Of a DNA stretch of 64,000 bases, positions 49,761 to 61,163 are shown piece by piece; positions within the stretch are counted from its first letter, which is position 1; each line of letters starts with the position of its first letter. Position numbers and translations under genes: made by a program. The notes under the pieces were generated by a model. The model saw only the letters and a program-made list of their open reading frames with translations, was not told where the DNA came from and did not search any database. Source of the stretch: Acholoe squamosa (Eukaryota > Annelida > Polychaeta > Phyllodocida > Polynoidae); the NCBI GenBank assembly GCA_949317995.1, contig OX439048.1, positions 29,517,495 through 29,581,494 of the forward strand, written 5' to 3'.

Positions 49761-50923
49761 ATATTATATGTATGTAAAATGACAGACTAGGTTTTGGGAA
49801 GATTTTCTTGGTTTCTTTCATCAAAATTGCAGCAGTCGCAGTCCAAAATGTGGGTACACGTGTACAAGAAACATGGATTGAATAGACACTTTTTTATCTA
49901 ATTAATCATAACCAACATTGTAATCTTGTTTGCGATACATTGTAACATACTTAGCTACTTGATGCGGATTATGTTTGTGGACCGTACATTATATACCATT
50001 CGCTATCAGGACGATCAGAAATGCCGTATCATATATCACTGCATAACTTCAACATGAAGGTTTATAAGAATGTCAGGATTAGATCATATTTATTTCCGGT
50101 CGCAAATTTGACCGAGGTGTATATGACAAAGGTAAGGTAGTGATAACTTGGGTTCAACCATCAGTGGGAAAATCAATCGAAAAACATGTTGCAACCATCT
50201 TTGTAGCAGTTTTGTGGAAAGGTGCTTCAAGTGCTTCAAATTTCAATTATCGATTGTCCACTTGAACTGAACTTAGATTGAAACTTTGATTTAAATGAAG
50301 CTTGTGTCACAACCTCTTATAAGACAATGAGTGACAAACATGTTACTATTTTTGCATAACATTTTCTAAGGAGCAGAACTTTCTTAAAACTGAAATATGT
50401 GTATATTTGGTTCGCAGAGAGAAACCACAAACTTGGATTGTGAATGAGAGCCCACATGATACCCATCTTTCAGGATTATGTATGCGTGTTCTCTGCCTAG
50501 AATGAATGAATAAACTGACATGTTACAAGCCAGATGAATGTGTGTCATTTTCTCTCATATCTAGCTATAATCCTCCCCAAGGTTGAGTACAAATGTTATG
50601 AGATAAATGATTTCGACAGATTCCCTACAAGGGTGCTTTGTTGTAGAAACCGTGACCAACCATGGGATTCTTCAAAGGATATTACCGTTTGCTGGATGGC
50701 TCACAGGAATCCAAGTTCCCCTTCACCACTTCCTTTCGGTAAGTAGCTTGGGGAACTGGGTATTTATGTACATTCGGTTACCGGTAATACATAATTAAGT
50801 ATGGGAAAAGGGGACATGGAACAAATGCATGAACCACAAAAATGTGTCTGGACTGACGAGTTAGAGGTCGTGCCTTTCGTTTTCACATTCATAGCTAGGG
50901 GGCACCATAGATGTTTGTCAGGC
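49761..50923. other. Downstream flank of PSMD3
   Basis: Non-coding AT-rich DNA with a second AATAAA near 50506 and a decayed copy of the PSMD3 last exon at about 50601-50660. Nothing else was recognised. Confidence 0.5.
50601..50660 (+). pseudogene. Decayed duplicate of the PSMD3 terminal exon
   Basis: GATTTCGACAGATTCCC followed by AAGGGTGCTTTGTTGTAGAAAC closely matches the PSMD3 stop-codon region at 49032-49073 (GATTTCGATGGATTCCC, AAGGGTGCTTTGCTGTAGAAAC). About 40 of 45 bases agree, and weaker agreement extends left (GAGATAAATGATTT against GAGATAGCTGATGA). The stop codon position reads ACA instead of TGA. It is a local duplicate about 1.6 kb downstream, too short and changed to function as an exon. 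Confidence 0.75.
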
Positions 50924-51129
50924 GCAGGATACAACTTGTGTACTTGGTCTATGCCCCCGGGGCATACCGCGTGCCACGCGTAGGATTGTAAAGTAGTACC
51001 ACCCGATGCGGCCTGACGCGTGGATTTCATGAATACCGCGCGTCACTCTCCCAGCACAGGATACAATCTGATCCTGCTTTCCAAGCAGATGTTTTACACT
51101 CAACCACTTTGTCGGCCTGTGCCTATAAC

Positions 51130-51830
51130 GAGCATGCCCCCGGGGCATTCCCGATGTAGCCAATGCCCCTGGGGCCTCTTCCCTACTCCTCTAGGTTATA
51201 AAGAACTAAAGCCTGACCCCGGGGGCATTACTGTTACTGTCATTGTCCCTGGCCTGGGATCTCTACTGCCTATTCCTCTAGGTTATAAAGAACTACAGCA
51301 TGCCCCAGGGGCATTACTGATGCCGTCAATGCCCCCAGGGCCTCTTCCCTATTCCTCTAGGTTAGATATCACTACCACATGCCCCGGGGGCATCACTGTT
51401 GCCGTCAATGCCCCGGGGTCTCTTCCCTGCTCCTCTAGGTTATATTAAAGAACTACAGCATGCCCCGGGGTTATTGCTGAAGCCGTCAATGCCCCCGGGG
51501 CCTACTTCTTCTAACTACTTTATGTTAGAGTTGACAACTGCATGCCCCTGGGGCATTACTGATGCCTCAAATGCCCCCGGGGCCTCGTGCCTACTCCTAT
51601 AGGTCAAAGTTGGCTATTGCATGCCCCAGGGGCATTTAATACTGATGCTGAAAATGCCCCCAGGGCATTCACGGTAGGGACGATGCCCCTGGGGCATATA
51701 CAGATAGCTTCACATATGTACAGGAGACCTGTATAACAATGCCCCCAGGGCATTCAAGGTAAGGGCGATGCCCCTGGGGCATGTATAGATGGCTTCACAT
51801 TAACACGAGGTAGGACAAAGCCCCCAGGGC
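51130..51830. repeat. Tandem array of paired palindromes, period about 80-100 bp
   Basis: Each unit has a first palindrome (GCATGCCCCNGGGGCATTAC), a spacer of about 20 bases (TGATGCCGTCA type), a second palindrome (AATGCCCCCNGGGGCCTC) and a spacer TTCCCTACTCCTCTAGGTTA followed by AAGAACTACA. About seven units run from 51130 to 51620. The pattern then changes to GCATTCACGGTAGGGACGATGCCCC units to 51830. Base changes are mostly in the central position and keep the dyad symmetry. Confidence 0.9.
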
Positions 51831-52290
51831 ATCTTCTTCATCTGTTGGTTTACGGTTAGAAATTACAACAACATTTGTCTCAAACTGAAAACCTGCAGTA
51901 CTGTCAATGGACCATTCTGGGTATTATTAATATTTTTCACATTTACTAGTTTCTTCGCCATATAAAGCCTAAGCTCACGATCCACACTCAACAATCTCCT
52001 GTATTCCCCAACAGGAACCAGGATCCATAAGTTATCACGAACCCACTTCCTCCATGAGACTCTGTGACATAAGGTACACGGATGTAATAACATTCCAATC
52101 ATATCTACACCCACACAGCCCCGCTGGAGGATGTGGGATCCACCTGTGGTGCCATATTTGGAATGAGAAGATATTTCACAATCTCCTCTCAATCCTCATT
52201 AACATGATTAACCCACAGGTGGCAATCTCTCCCTATGACACGTGTCTCTATTTTATTGAGCCAAGTGTATAGAATATTTCGCAACACTGT

Positions 52291-52333
52291 GAGCTGCTCA
52301 AGCCCTTAATATAAAAGGCAGCCTGAGCAGCTC
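52291..52333 (+). promoter_or_regulatory. TATA box framed by a perfect 10-bp inverted repeat
   Basis: GAGCTGCTCA (52291-52300) and TGAGCAGCTC (52324-52333) are exact inverse complements, and TATAAAAGG (52310-52318) sits in the 23-base loop. About 130 bases downstream ATG at 52451 opens a 13-codon Cys-rich frame (MKHSCQVCNKRIK) with an internal donor-like CAG|GTATGC. This looks like a small internal promoter of the TIR element, but transcription is inferred. Confidence 0.4.
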
Positions 52334-52580
52334 CCAATCATCTCTCCCAACTTACACCTTACACCTATACCTAGAACCTACAACAGGTTGAGCTATAGGA
52401 TCGGAGGCAGAGCTTGGATATTGGCGAGTGTTATCATTGTTACCACCTTTATGAAACACTCATGTCAGGTATGCAATAAAAGGATCAAATGAACTTCCCT
52501 GGATTCCGTGTACATTCACTTCACCACTTGTAACCGTCCGTTGACAGTACTATCATTTTGAAATTAGCACATCAAGTTCA

Positions 52581-52737
52581 TTTAAAGGGGCCCTGGCACA
52601 GTGAATGCATGCCCACATTAAAAGGTCACGTGACTACCCATTGACCAATCAGGCCACTCCGCTGGTTCCTGCGTGTTTACCAACGATTTTTGGGTCGGTA
52701 CCATTGTTGTACTTTTCCTTGCCAGGGCCCCTTTAAA
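52581..52737. mobile_element. TTAA-type MITE nested in the palindrome element
   Basis: Ends TTTAAAGGGGCCCTGGCA and its exact inverse TGCCAGGGCCCCTTTAAA enclose about 157 bases. TTAA at both ends fits the target duplication of piggyBac or Kolobok elements. It lies inside the larger TIR element and so inserted later. Confidence 0.8.
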
Positions 52738-53208
52738 ACAGTTCTAAAGGAGCAGGGAAGAGGTTGTGGGGGCATTGCTGGCATCAGTAATGCCCCTGGG
52801 GCATGCCATAGTCCGTTCTAGCATAAACTTGTGCAAGACCACTGATATCAGCATATGCCCCGGAGGCATACAGATGCCCCGGGGGCATCGACCTCATGTT
52901 ATGTCCGTTAAACTAGTTCAGCAGATGGTATTGTTGTTTATGTTTGAATCGAGCACTAACTAAAGCCAATAGTTGATACACATACATGATTTTTCCATCA
53001 ATAGGCATTAAATGAACACATCTGTACATATATGCGATCATTTATTGTAACAAAATCTGGTGATGTGCACCAAAATACAGGAACTATATTGCTGAGGCGG
53101 CAGGATCCGATGTTGACACAGCACGGCGCGGTAGGTAGCATTGTGATGCGTACATCAGCGCGCGAGATGCCCCGGGGGCATAGTCCAAGTACACAAGTTG
53201 TATCCTGC

Positions 53209-56064
53209 TTGTCGCGCACCTTTCATCCAGGGAGCCAGCCTCGAGCCCAGCTGAGACTGCCAGGGAGCATGCTTTTTCTGTCATGTAATACTGCCAGATG
53301 GCGCCATGGAGGACGGTAGTTATCGTTAGATTAGAGGTGGCATACTTTTACTAGCATAACCCAATCCCTTATGTAAAAGTGGCAGTTTATAGACCAACTT
53401 TGGGAAAAATCCTTTGGACCAGATTTAATCACTCCTCTCAAAAAGTTTCCTGTAAACCAAATATCAACAAGTCTATATACCCTGCTTCCCCTCTTTTATC
53501 AGGATACAGACATGATAAATCCTGGTGCTGGTAGGAGACTATCACCCATATAGGAATCAGTATGGATGCCTAGTGGACCAACCATTTTGAATGTTGCAGT
53601 TTGAGGGAAAACCCTGATTAGACATCCCATGATCAGACTTATCCCTGGTTAACGCCCAGTTCCAGAGACATGCTAGTCCAATCTTATCAGTGAATGTCGC
53701 CAGAACCAGCTCCACAGCCGCTTGTAGCCAATAGACATTGCTGTCTTGAACCCACATTTCGTCTACCTTGCCTAGATCTCCAAATGGTTCAGGGCATTAA
53801 AAACGTGGGTTTTCTGGGAGATTTACGCCCCAGTTATTGTGTTTAAAGTACTGAATATGTATTCAACCATTTCCCACGCGGGTTGCTCATCAGTTTCTTT
53901 TTTAGGTAAATTACACCCCTACCCCACCCACCTCCTTTGGGACTACCCTGTATCCTTTAGCTTCTAGACATATCATCTGAACTTAATAAACAAGATTTGT
54001 CAATAAGAGACGTGTATTGAATAAATAAACAATTTATTTCTGTGCGTATTTCAACATAGAAAAGCTGTGAGTTTTGTTAGCATCAGCAGAGGGTATTTAA
54101 ATCAACTTCAACATTTTACTTCCAGGGGGATGCACACCCTCAACATCAAACATTAAAAAGAAATCACGATGATGAAAACTTCACAAGTAACCTTACAATG
54201 TCAACTAATTCTAATACACAATTAAAGAAAAGCAAAAACTTTTAGTCTTTATACATTTTGATATTCCCTTTGGTAATTTTTCTTCCTTTCTTTCACATAT
54301 TTGATGAAGGGTGAAAGAAAATCCTATCACGCTTTAGTCTTATTATTTATACACTACCAGCATGTATAATGTACATTCAACACTCTTTTAGTCAACCTTT
54401 ACTTGATTTATCCCCTTATATCAGACCATGTTCTACTTTATAATTTAACTACTGCAGTTTGTCTATTCCAAATGAAAACACTACTCGCATCAAAATGATA
54501 ATGTTTCTTATATGATCATAAATATGGTGATGGCATTGTGGAATTGGAATGCTTGAATGAATCTCCATCTTACTTAACTCTTTTAGGCCTGCATGATACT
54601 TCAATCAGGCCACATCATTAGGCAATATGCATGTTAACTGAGCTGCATTTAAGCATCACACTGATCCATCTTGTAAATGATACACTACCATAAAACTCAA
54701 CACATAAGGTACACCCTGAGTTCAGGAACAAACCATTAGGTGTTTCCTGAGGATTGCTTTGGTCACTTTAGTAATGTTCTCTAGAACTAAATCCTTGCCT
54801 ATGAGGTGCACCGCTAACTTTGGCTGCTTCCATAATATAATGCCTAGCAGGAGTATATCCTCGCTTATATGCTGTACCTCATATGTGGGATATTACGGTA
54901 GGTACTCACGAAGGAAGCGCTATGAACCTGCTGGTGAGTTACTCAGAAGTATATCATGACAATATATGAATGAATAATATTGAGTCATCAAGAAGCTTTG
55001 ATGCCTCCGGGTGACTGAAAGGATTAATCTTTGGTTAGATCCTACACTGTACTTGTTAACACAGCTAAGTGTTTCCATGATGGTTATCAAACCCCAAGAT
55101 AACAGCCCTTATCTACTAGATGATACAAATACACACAAATGGTGAATGATTTTTGGCAGGATTTCTGTGGACAGAAATGCAACAGACGAGATTCTAGCGA
55201 AGTCTATCGAACAACATTCTGTACAGTCTACCTAGAAGTAGATTTAGACAGCTTTGGCATCAACCTATTGCTAATTTATCAAATTGTTTTTGTGCATTTA
55301 CCGTACTAGAAAAAATACAGAATATGATATAACAGTATTATGTCAAGTCATATATCCTCATATTCCAAATATATACTCGATATTGCATGGGCCCAGTGCG
55401 AGATTTCCATCTGTTGAGTTGGACTATATTTCTATACAAAATCTTGACGCAAACTCCTATCCAGATCAAGTCAATTTAGCCTTATGTACAAATCCATAGC
55501 ACTCAGTTCAAGATATCAACAACAGTTACAATAAAACCTCGCATATAAGCTGATACAGGTGTCTGGGTGTGGCTTACATACTGGGTAAATGCTTTTATGC
55601 AAGGTTTTAGGGTAGATGAATATCATAGCAATGATTTTGTTTTTTCTTCCTGGAATCATACATGTAAAAATATACGGTAATACTATTGACAAATACCCCG
55701 GTACCTGCAATCAATATGCTAAACATATAGCAATAAACCCGGTGTCATTGGTGGTCCTTCAGACTAGCAATAGTTGCAAGCATATCATTCATAACATTAA
55801 CATTCATAAATAACTTGGTCTTCTTCATGCACTCTGAATCCAGTATTTGGCATTTGACTTAGCATTTGACTTAGGAAGTGATTATTATTTATCAACGGGG
55901 GGGGGGGGGGGCGTAAAAATTTCAGACCCCTCCCGAGGGGGGCGGACTAAAAAATTTTCACCCCTCTTGAAGGGGGTGGCTAAAAAAATGTACCCTCTTT
56001 AGCCCGTGCACTACTATAGATCAAAGAGAGGCACAAAAATTCTTCCTCCCGTTGAATGAGCTAA
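53209..56064. other. Intergenic or 3' UTR region between PSMD3 and the START gene
   Basis: No exon was recognised. It includes a diverged GCGTATAAG-family copy at about 54660-54905 ending GGGATATTACGGTAGG, a smaller fragment near 55540-55680, and at 55873-56060 a truncated relative of the Harbinger-like MITE beginning GGAAGTGATTATTATTTATC. The lower half may be 3' UTR of the START gene. Confidence 0.45.
54033..54038 (-). terminator. Candidate polyadenylation signal of the START gene
   Basis: TTTATT on the plus strand reads AATAAA on the minus strand. It is 2.9 kb below the START-gene stop codon, which would mean a long 3' UTR including the MITE at 56065-56350. A nearer non-canonical signal is possible. 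Confidence 0.2.
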
Positions 56065-56350
56065 GGGAGTGGTCATTATTTATCAACAGGGGGCGGGTGG
56101 TGGGTTTCCGCTCGGACGCATGAAATTTTTTTACACCCCCCCCTCGACAACAGTAAAAAAATTTCGCGCCCCTCTTTGAGCTATAGTAGCATGCAGGCTT
56201 TTTTGCTCAAAAGAGGGTAAATTTTTTAGCCCCCCCCCCTCAAGAGGGGTCAAAATTATCTTAGCCTCCCCCCTCGGGAGGGGTCTGAAATTTTTAAGCC
56301 CCCCCCCCCAAACCCACCATCCCCCCTGTTGATAAATAATGACCACTCCC
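56065..56350. mobile_element. PIF/Harbinger-like MITE, copy 2
   Basis: Same inverted ends as 37969-38270 (GGGAGTGGTCATTATTTATC and inverse) and again TAA on both sides as target duplication. The interior is closely similar, including CTCTTTGAGCTATAGTAGC. It lies 0.6 kb below the START-gene stop codon. Confidence 0.9.
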
Positions 56351-56926
56351 TAATAAGAGTATGTTGGCCTCATCTTTGGATTATCTCCCTATATGCATTA
56401 AGCATTGTCTTTGGTTGAAAGTGCAGGTCAATGGCAGTGAATTAACAATTTCACCCCGACAGATATATATAATGCCTACCTGCTTATAATATGCACCTAT
56501 TCGTGTGTAATTTCCAATGTGTGCACCATTCTTAAAATAAATTGAGCATCCACAAACTCTCAGCTACATGGGTTATACCTATCATGCACCAAATATTTAG
56601 AATGTCAACTTTCAGTTTCACAATAGCGAACGCTATATCTATACCGACATGAGTTACAACTGTGACAAGTTATATTTCTTTCACTTTTGTGCCCAACTAT
56701 AGTTGCCTATTTCTCATACTAATACCTAAGATAAAATACTACGGTACCTACAACTGATGTAACTAGTAGGATATAATATAAATGCAGAACACTTAAAGGC
56801 GACCATCCATGGTACACCACCCAACCAATAAGATTATGAATCCATCGTTGAAATGTGACGCGATGGGTGATGATAAGTCGTACTGAGTAATAATGATGAT
56901 GAATGCAATGACTATATACTGACAAA

Positions 56927-59900
56927 TCAAATTGAGCCATGTGCTTTTTTTCTCGATGCTAAATGCAGGTTGAGGTGCTTGAGGTAGTCCATGAGAACAC
57001 CCGATAGAGCCTGGTCGATCAGGAATTGTGGCATCCAGCCCTGGAAATCATGAATACAAACTATAAGTATAACATTTTAAAACAAAAGTTATTATGATAA
57101 CTCCACAAAAGTCGACGTTTTATTGGGGTCAGGGATGTTACTCACTGATCCCCAAAAATTCGGAAATCTTCCTAATTTTCTCAATTTACAATAGGAAATA
57201 AATGTACCTAAAGATATGAAAAAAATAATAATTCGGAATTCATAAAAAGTTAGGAAAAGTGGCATCTCTGATTGGGGTACCTTCTTCACCAAGTACAATT
57301 GCCTTGCAATCATACATTTAGGTATGACTTCTCGGTACATATTTATCTTATATATGACCGATTGATTTCCTTATTGGGATAAATAAATAACATTCATGAC
57401 ATATCTTTTTCTCACCTTGAGATCTGTGGATAGGATACAGGTGAATTTACATCTATTTGGCTCGCCTGGCACAGCTTCAAAGGCATAACACGCTGGTTTG
57501 TTCTCAGCCCTGAAGGAACAAAGACCATGCTTATTGAAAACAGCAAGACAATTTCCTTATGCTTTAATATTACTAAATTACATTCCATCATTGCTTTAAA
57601 ATGACTATTAAAGAGATAAATCATAGTCCGTACTCACCGTACATATTTCTTGACGACAGGCATGTCCTTGTGTGTGACATGACAGGCCGATGACATTAGC
57701 ACACCGGCACGCGTCTTCCAGTGGCGAAGATTTACAAAGTCCCTGTAGATATGAATTAACATACACATTTATTATTTGAAAACATTTCAAATAAGGATTT
57801 AAGTATATTTCAATTAAGGATTAACCCAACCACTGCTGGCCTTGCATTCTTTTCACTTTTAATATAGTATTTCATATCACGATCTACTTGGAGTGCACTC
57901 ACTTTAACATGGATCATTCTATTAGATCCAAAGAAGTTTTAATTTCATTTACCTGCTGGCAACAAGTCCCCCTGCTGCACTTGCTCCAACACTGTAGGAG
58001 ATGTCTGTATTTTCATTTATCACCTGAATTGTCTGCAATACAACAATAGACACGTCATTAGTTTCCTAATCTCTAGAAAGCAATATGAGACATAGATGTC
58101 GCCCAGTGACTCGACTCTGCAGGAAGTTCTATTATGATGAGCCTCATGCTTGTCCTGCTCATTAAGACATGTTGTTATTATAATACCTCCTCTGTGTGTA
58201 AGTCGAGCAGCTCACACCTGAATGGGCAGCTCACACAGCAGGGGACACCAATCAGGGGTCCCCTCGTATTTTTAAGCTGACAACGCCACAAGACACAACA
58301 GGGGCCACTTTTCTTAAGCTGACAATAGACCCCCCCCCCCCTCTCCCATTGTGATCACCTCGAGCTGACAATGCTCCACACAAGGAGCTCCCAATCACTT
58401 GTCAACCATTAGGCACCATATACTCTCTCACCCTCCCAGGAACTCACAGGTAGAGTTATTAGATGTGCAGGTAAGCAAGCGAAATCAGATACCCAGTAGC
58501 GACATCATCTCTCTGTGGACTAATGACCTTACTCGATGCGTCCCAAGCACCATAAACTAACTTGTACTAAGACTTCAGATAACGTTCGATATAATGTAAA
58601 TTAGGGCCTCGGAGTGTGTTGGATACGAGGGACTTTATATATCCAAACTTATACAACCAGCTTAGTCTAGAGGCGTATTCCATTTAGAGAAGAAAATAAC
58701 AAAATGCCGGTAGCCTGAATTTTCAGAGCCTAAAATCATCCTGACATTTGTGTATGGTAAGGTTGGCTTCTAGAGGTAGCAAAGGAATACTGCTGGAGTT
58801 TACAGACATTTGATGAGCAATGAATATTTCACTTTTGCCTCGAAAATAGGAAACTTGAAGAGTAAAGACTATTGAGCTTCAATATCTATAAAATCAGCTT
58901 ACCTTACAGTCAAGGATGGTGGGATTCCACACCGGCCACTCCTCCACACCTGGTACTAGAACTTCAAATACCTCGGCCGTAGGGAAGTTTAATGTTGCCT
59001 GCAAGGGTACATATTTATAAGTCATAAACTTAAATTGAATAACTAAATACTAAGATATTTGGATGCCTGATGGTGAATAATAATGTTTCCTCTTTTATTT
59101 ATCTTTATTAATGAGAATATATGTGTGTCTGCAGTCAGATATGAGAATATTGAGCCACCATGTCTTTTTGCATATACATGTACATCAGTGTTAAACATGA
59201 AGACATTGTTCTATTTGATAATTTCTTTCTTTAAGATTGCAATGAAGACTGTACCTCTAGTTTGAAGACCTTTCCATGCTTCTTGAAGTGTTTAGCATAC
59301 ACACAGCCCTGGAGGGAGTCCTTGCCGGCCTCCACGTTCCAGTCCTCCATGTCCTGAAGGAGGTTCCATGCACGCTCCCACGCATCCTCCGCTTGGGTCA
59401 GGTAAGATTTCTACAACAATCGAAATGTTCACAACATGAAGACAACATTATAATGCTAATGGTTGATATATGATATTTCTATCACTCAGTTTATTATTTT
59501 GTAGTGCTTAAGGGTCTTGAATTCAATAACGAGATTAAATATGATAAATATTCGTGTTGATTCTTGCACTAAATCGCTCTGGCTGACTTTTTCTTGACCA
59601 TGTAGCAGCTGCATATATTGCACGTACATGGTCCTTCCATTTAAGGGTTAAAAGATGGTTAACAGTTCTTACTTTGCTCTTTTTCTTTTAATCTCAGATG
59701 TAATGTGTTGCAGTTCTTTGGGGAATTCATCGAATGTCTCTGTTACAATATTGCATCTACAAGGTGATCTGATCAATCAATACCCTGGGAATAGTCACCA
59801 TGGTAACCGACTCTAACATACAATGGTAATTTGCTAAGTGTACAACCCATTTTCGCGGCTAGAGGGAATATACGGCTGGCTGGTCTCCAGGGCTACATAT

Positions 59901-61107
59901 AGTACATGAATTGGCGGCCAGGGACAACCCATATGCTACATTAAACATTGGTGGTACACCGGCACCACACACTAGAAACTGTATATCATATCCATTTGCC
60001 AAGTAGTGGTACCCCTATAGTTGGGGTCACTCTTATATAAGAACAATGAAAAATAATAGTTTGAGCTTGGAACAAATCGAAACAGGAATAAAACGTTTGT
60101 AAAGTAATAAGAACCTGTTGTACAGTTGCTCATGATTTTTTTTTCTCGTATTTGATATTTATTTATCTTTATTTTTTTAAATGGCCTTTTAAAAGTACTC
60201 CCTGCACAGGATATAAAACGATCCTGTAATCTGAGTAAGCACATCCACTCTTTATTTCCTATCTGTAAAGGGAAGTAAAACCTGTATGTACAAAACTCTT
60301 ATACAACAATATACATGTATGTTTAACCTACATGACCTCATTGTGATGCGTGCCTAATGTTAATGAATTCTTACAGGTGAGAAGGTCCTTTGATATATTA
60401 AGCTTCAACATTTTTCAGATGCATTGGGGTGTGTGTCAAAGGATAGTAAGGAAAGAAAACATGTCTATTAAATTATCAGGTAATTAGACATGTAGAATCA
60501 GTGGAGTCCCAAAAAATGATGGTCCCGCATTAGACATGCCCTTTTTATATCTCTCAGCAACAATAAAACATCATACAAGTTGCTGAATCTGTTTTAGTAT
60601 ACTATTGGGTATTTCCGGATTTCTTTTTGTTACACATGTTTAAATTGTTGTATATGTTTCAATAGCTAGCACTAAGAATATCCAGCATACGCTTTCATTT
60701 TAGCTTTAATCCTATCTGCCTATTAAACTTGAGTTGATAAAGGGCCAGATATAGGGGCTTAAATCCCATGTATGTTATATGTAACACGGTGGTTCCATAT
60801 TGATAATGGTAGTATACACAATGAAAGGTCAAAGGACCAGTGGTCATGCTACTCAGCTGACCTTTATAATCATTTGTAGGACTATTCGTCCAGTGCCAAT
60901 ATGCTGGCAATCAGGCATTATACTAAAGAAATGCACGTGTGAAACTGATACAAGAGCATACAGGTAAACTGAGGATACAGTAAGGAGTTATGACAGGACA
61001 GTGATTTCAAAGAATCTGTATGATATGGGGAAATTATACCGCTATTAAACAAATAGACATACATGTATTTCTACTCTTACCTCATTGGAAACTGGCAAAT
61101 TTGTCAT
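56927..61107 (-). CDS. START-domain lipid-transfer protein of the StAR/STARD3 type, seven exons
   Basis: Minus-strand exons, 5' to 3': 61107-61081 (first seen), 59410-59255, 58998-58903, 58032-57953, 57742-57638, 57509-57416 and 57040-56927. All have GT-AG borders and keep frame; from the ATG at 61107 (A at -3) they give 223 residues. The START domain binds a sterol or other lipid in a helix-grip pocket and moves it between membranes. Recognisable segments: YLTQAEDAWERAW and EDWNVEAGKD; FPTAEVFEVLVPGVEEWPVW then NPTILDCK; SYSVGASAAGGLVASRDFVN; LMSSACHVTHKDMPVVKKYV; and STDLKGWMPQFLIDQALSG followed by the C-terminal helix. The GAAAGG..SRDFVN and DLKGWMP motifs fit StAR and STARD3 better than STARD4/5/6. 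STARD3 also has an N-terminal four-helix MENTAL domain, which I did not find up to 64000. The 61081 exon can also be read open to 61163, so either the protein is START-only or MENTAL exons lie beyond the edge. The gene is convergent with PSMD3. Confidence 0.88.
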
Positions 61108-61163
61108 GCTGGGTGGGAGGAGGGGTTTCTTCAGACAAGACAAGGAAAGGTTAACGATATTCC

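Larger units (their letters stand above)
50924..53208. mobile_element. 2.3-kb TIR element filled with ATGCCCC(N)GGGGCAT palindromes
   Basis: The left end GCAGGATACAACTTGTGTAC runs on through CTTGGTCTATGCCCCCGGGGCAT, and the right end carries the inverse of the same ~45 bases with one or two changes. The outside flanks read TTGTCAGGC (50915-50923) and TTGTCGCGC (53209-53217), a possible 9-bp target duplication with two changes. The interior holds about 20 palindromes of ATGCCCC(N)GGGGCAT type: one in each TIR, a tandem array at left, a few at right. The core (about 51840-52760) has a TATA box in a hairpin and two overlapping open frames of about 70-109 codons that I cannot identify. No transposase, integrase, polymerase or capsid domain was recognised. 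It is probably non-autonomous, of unknown superfamily. Confidence 0.75.

Noticed and set aside
51020..51602. Long proline- and glycine-rich plus-strand frames rich in MPPG motifs
   Set aside because: They are translations of the ATGCCCC/GGGGCAT palindrome array. Units vary in length without keeping frame, so it is not a repeat protein.
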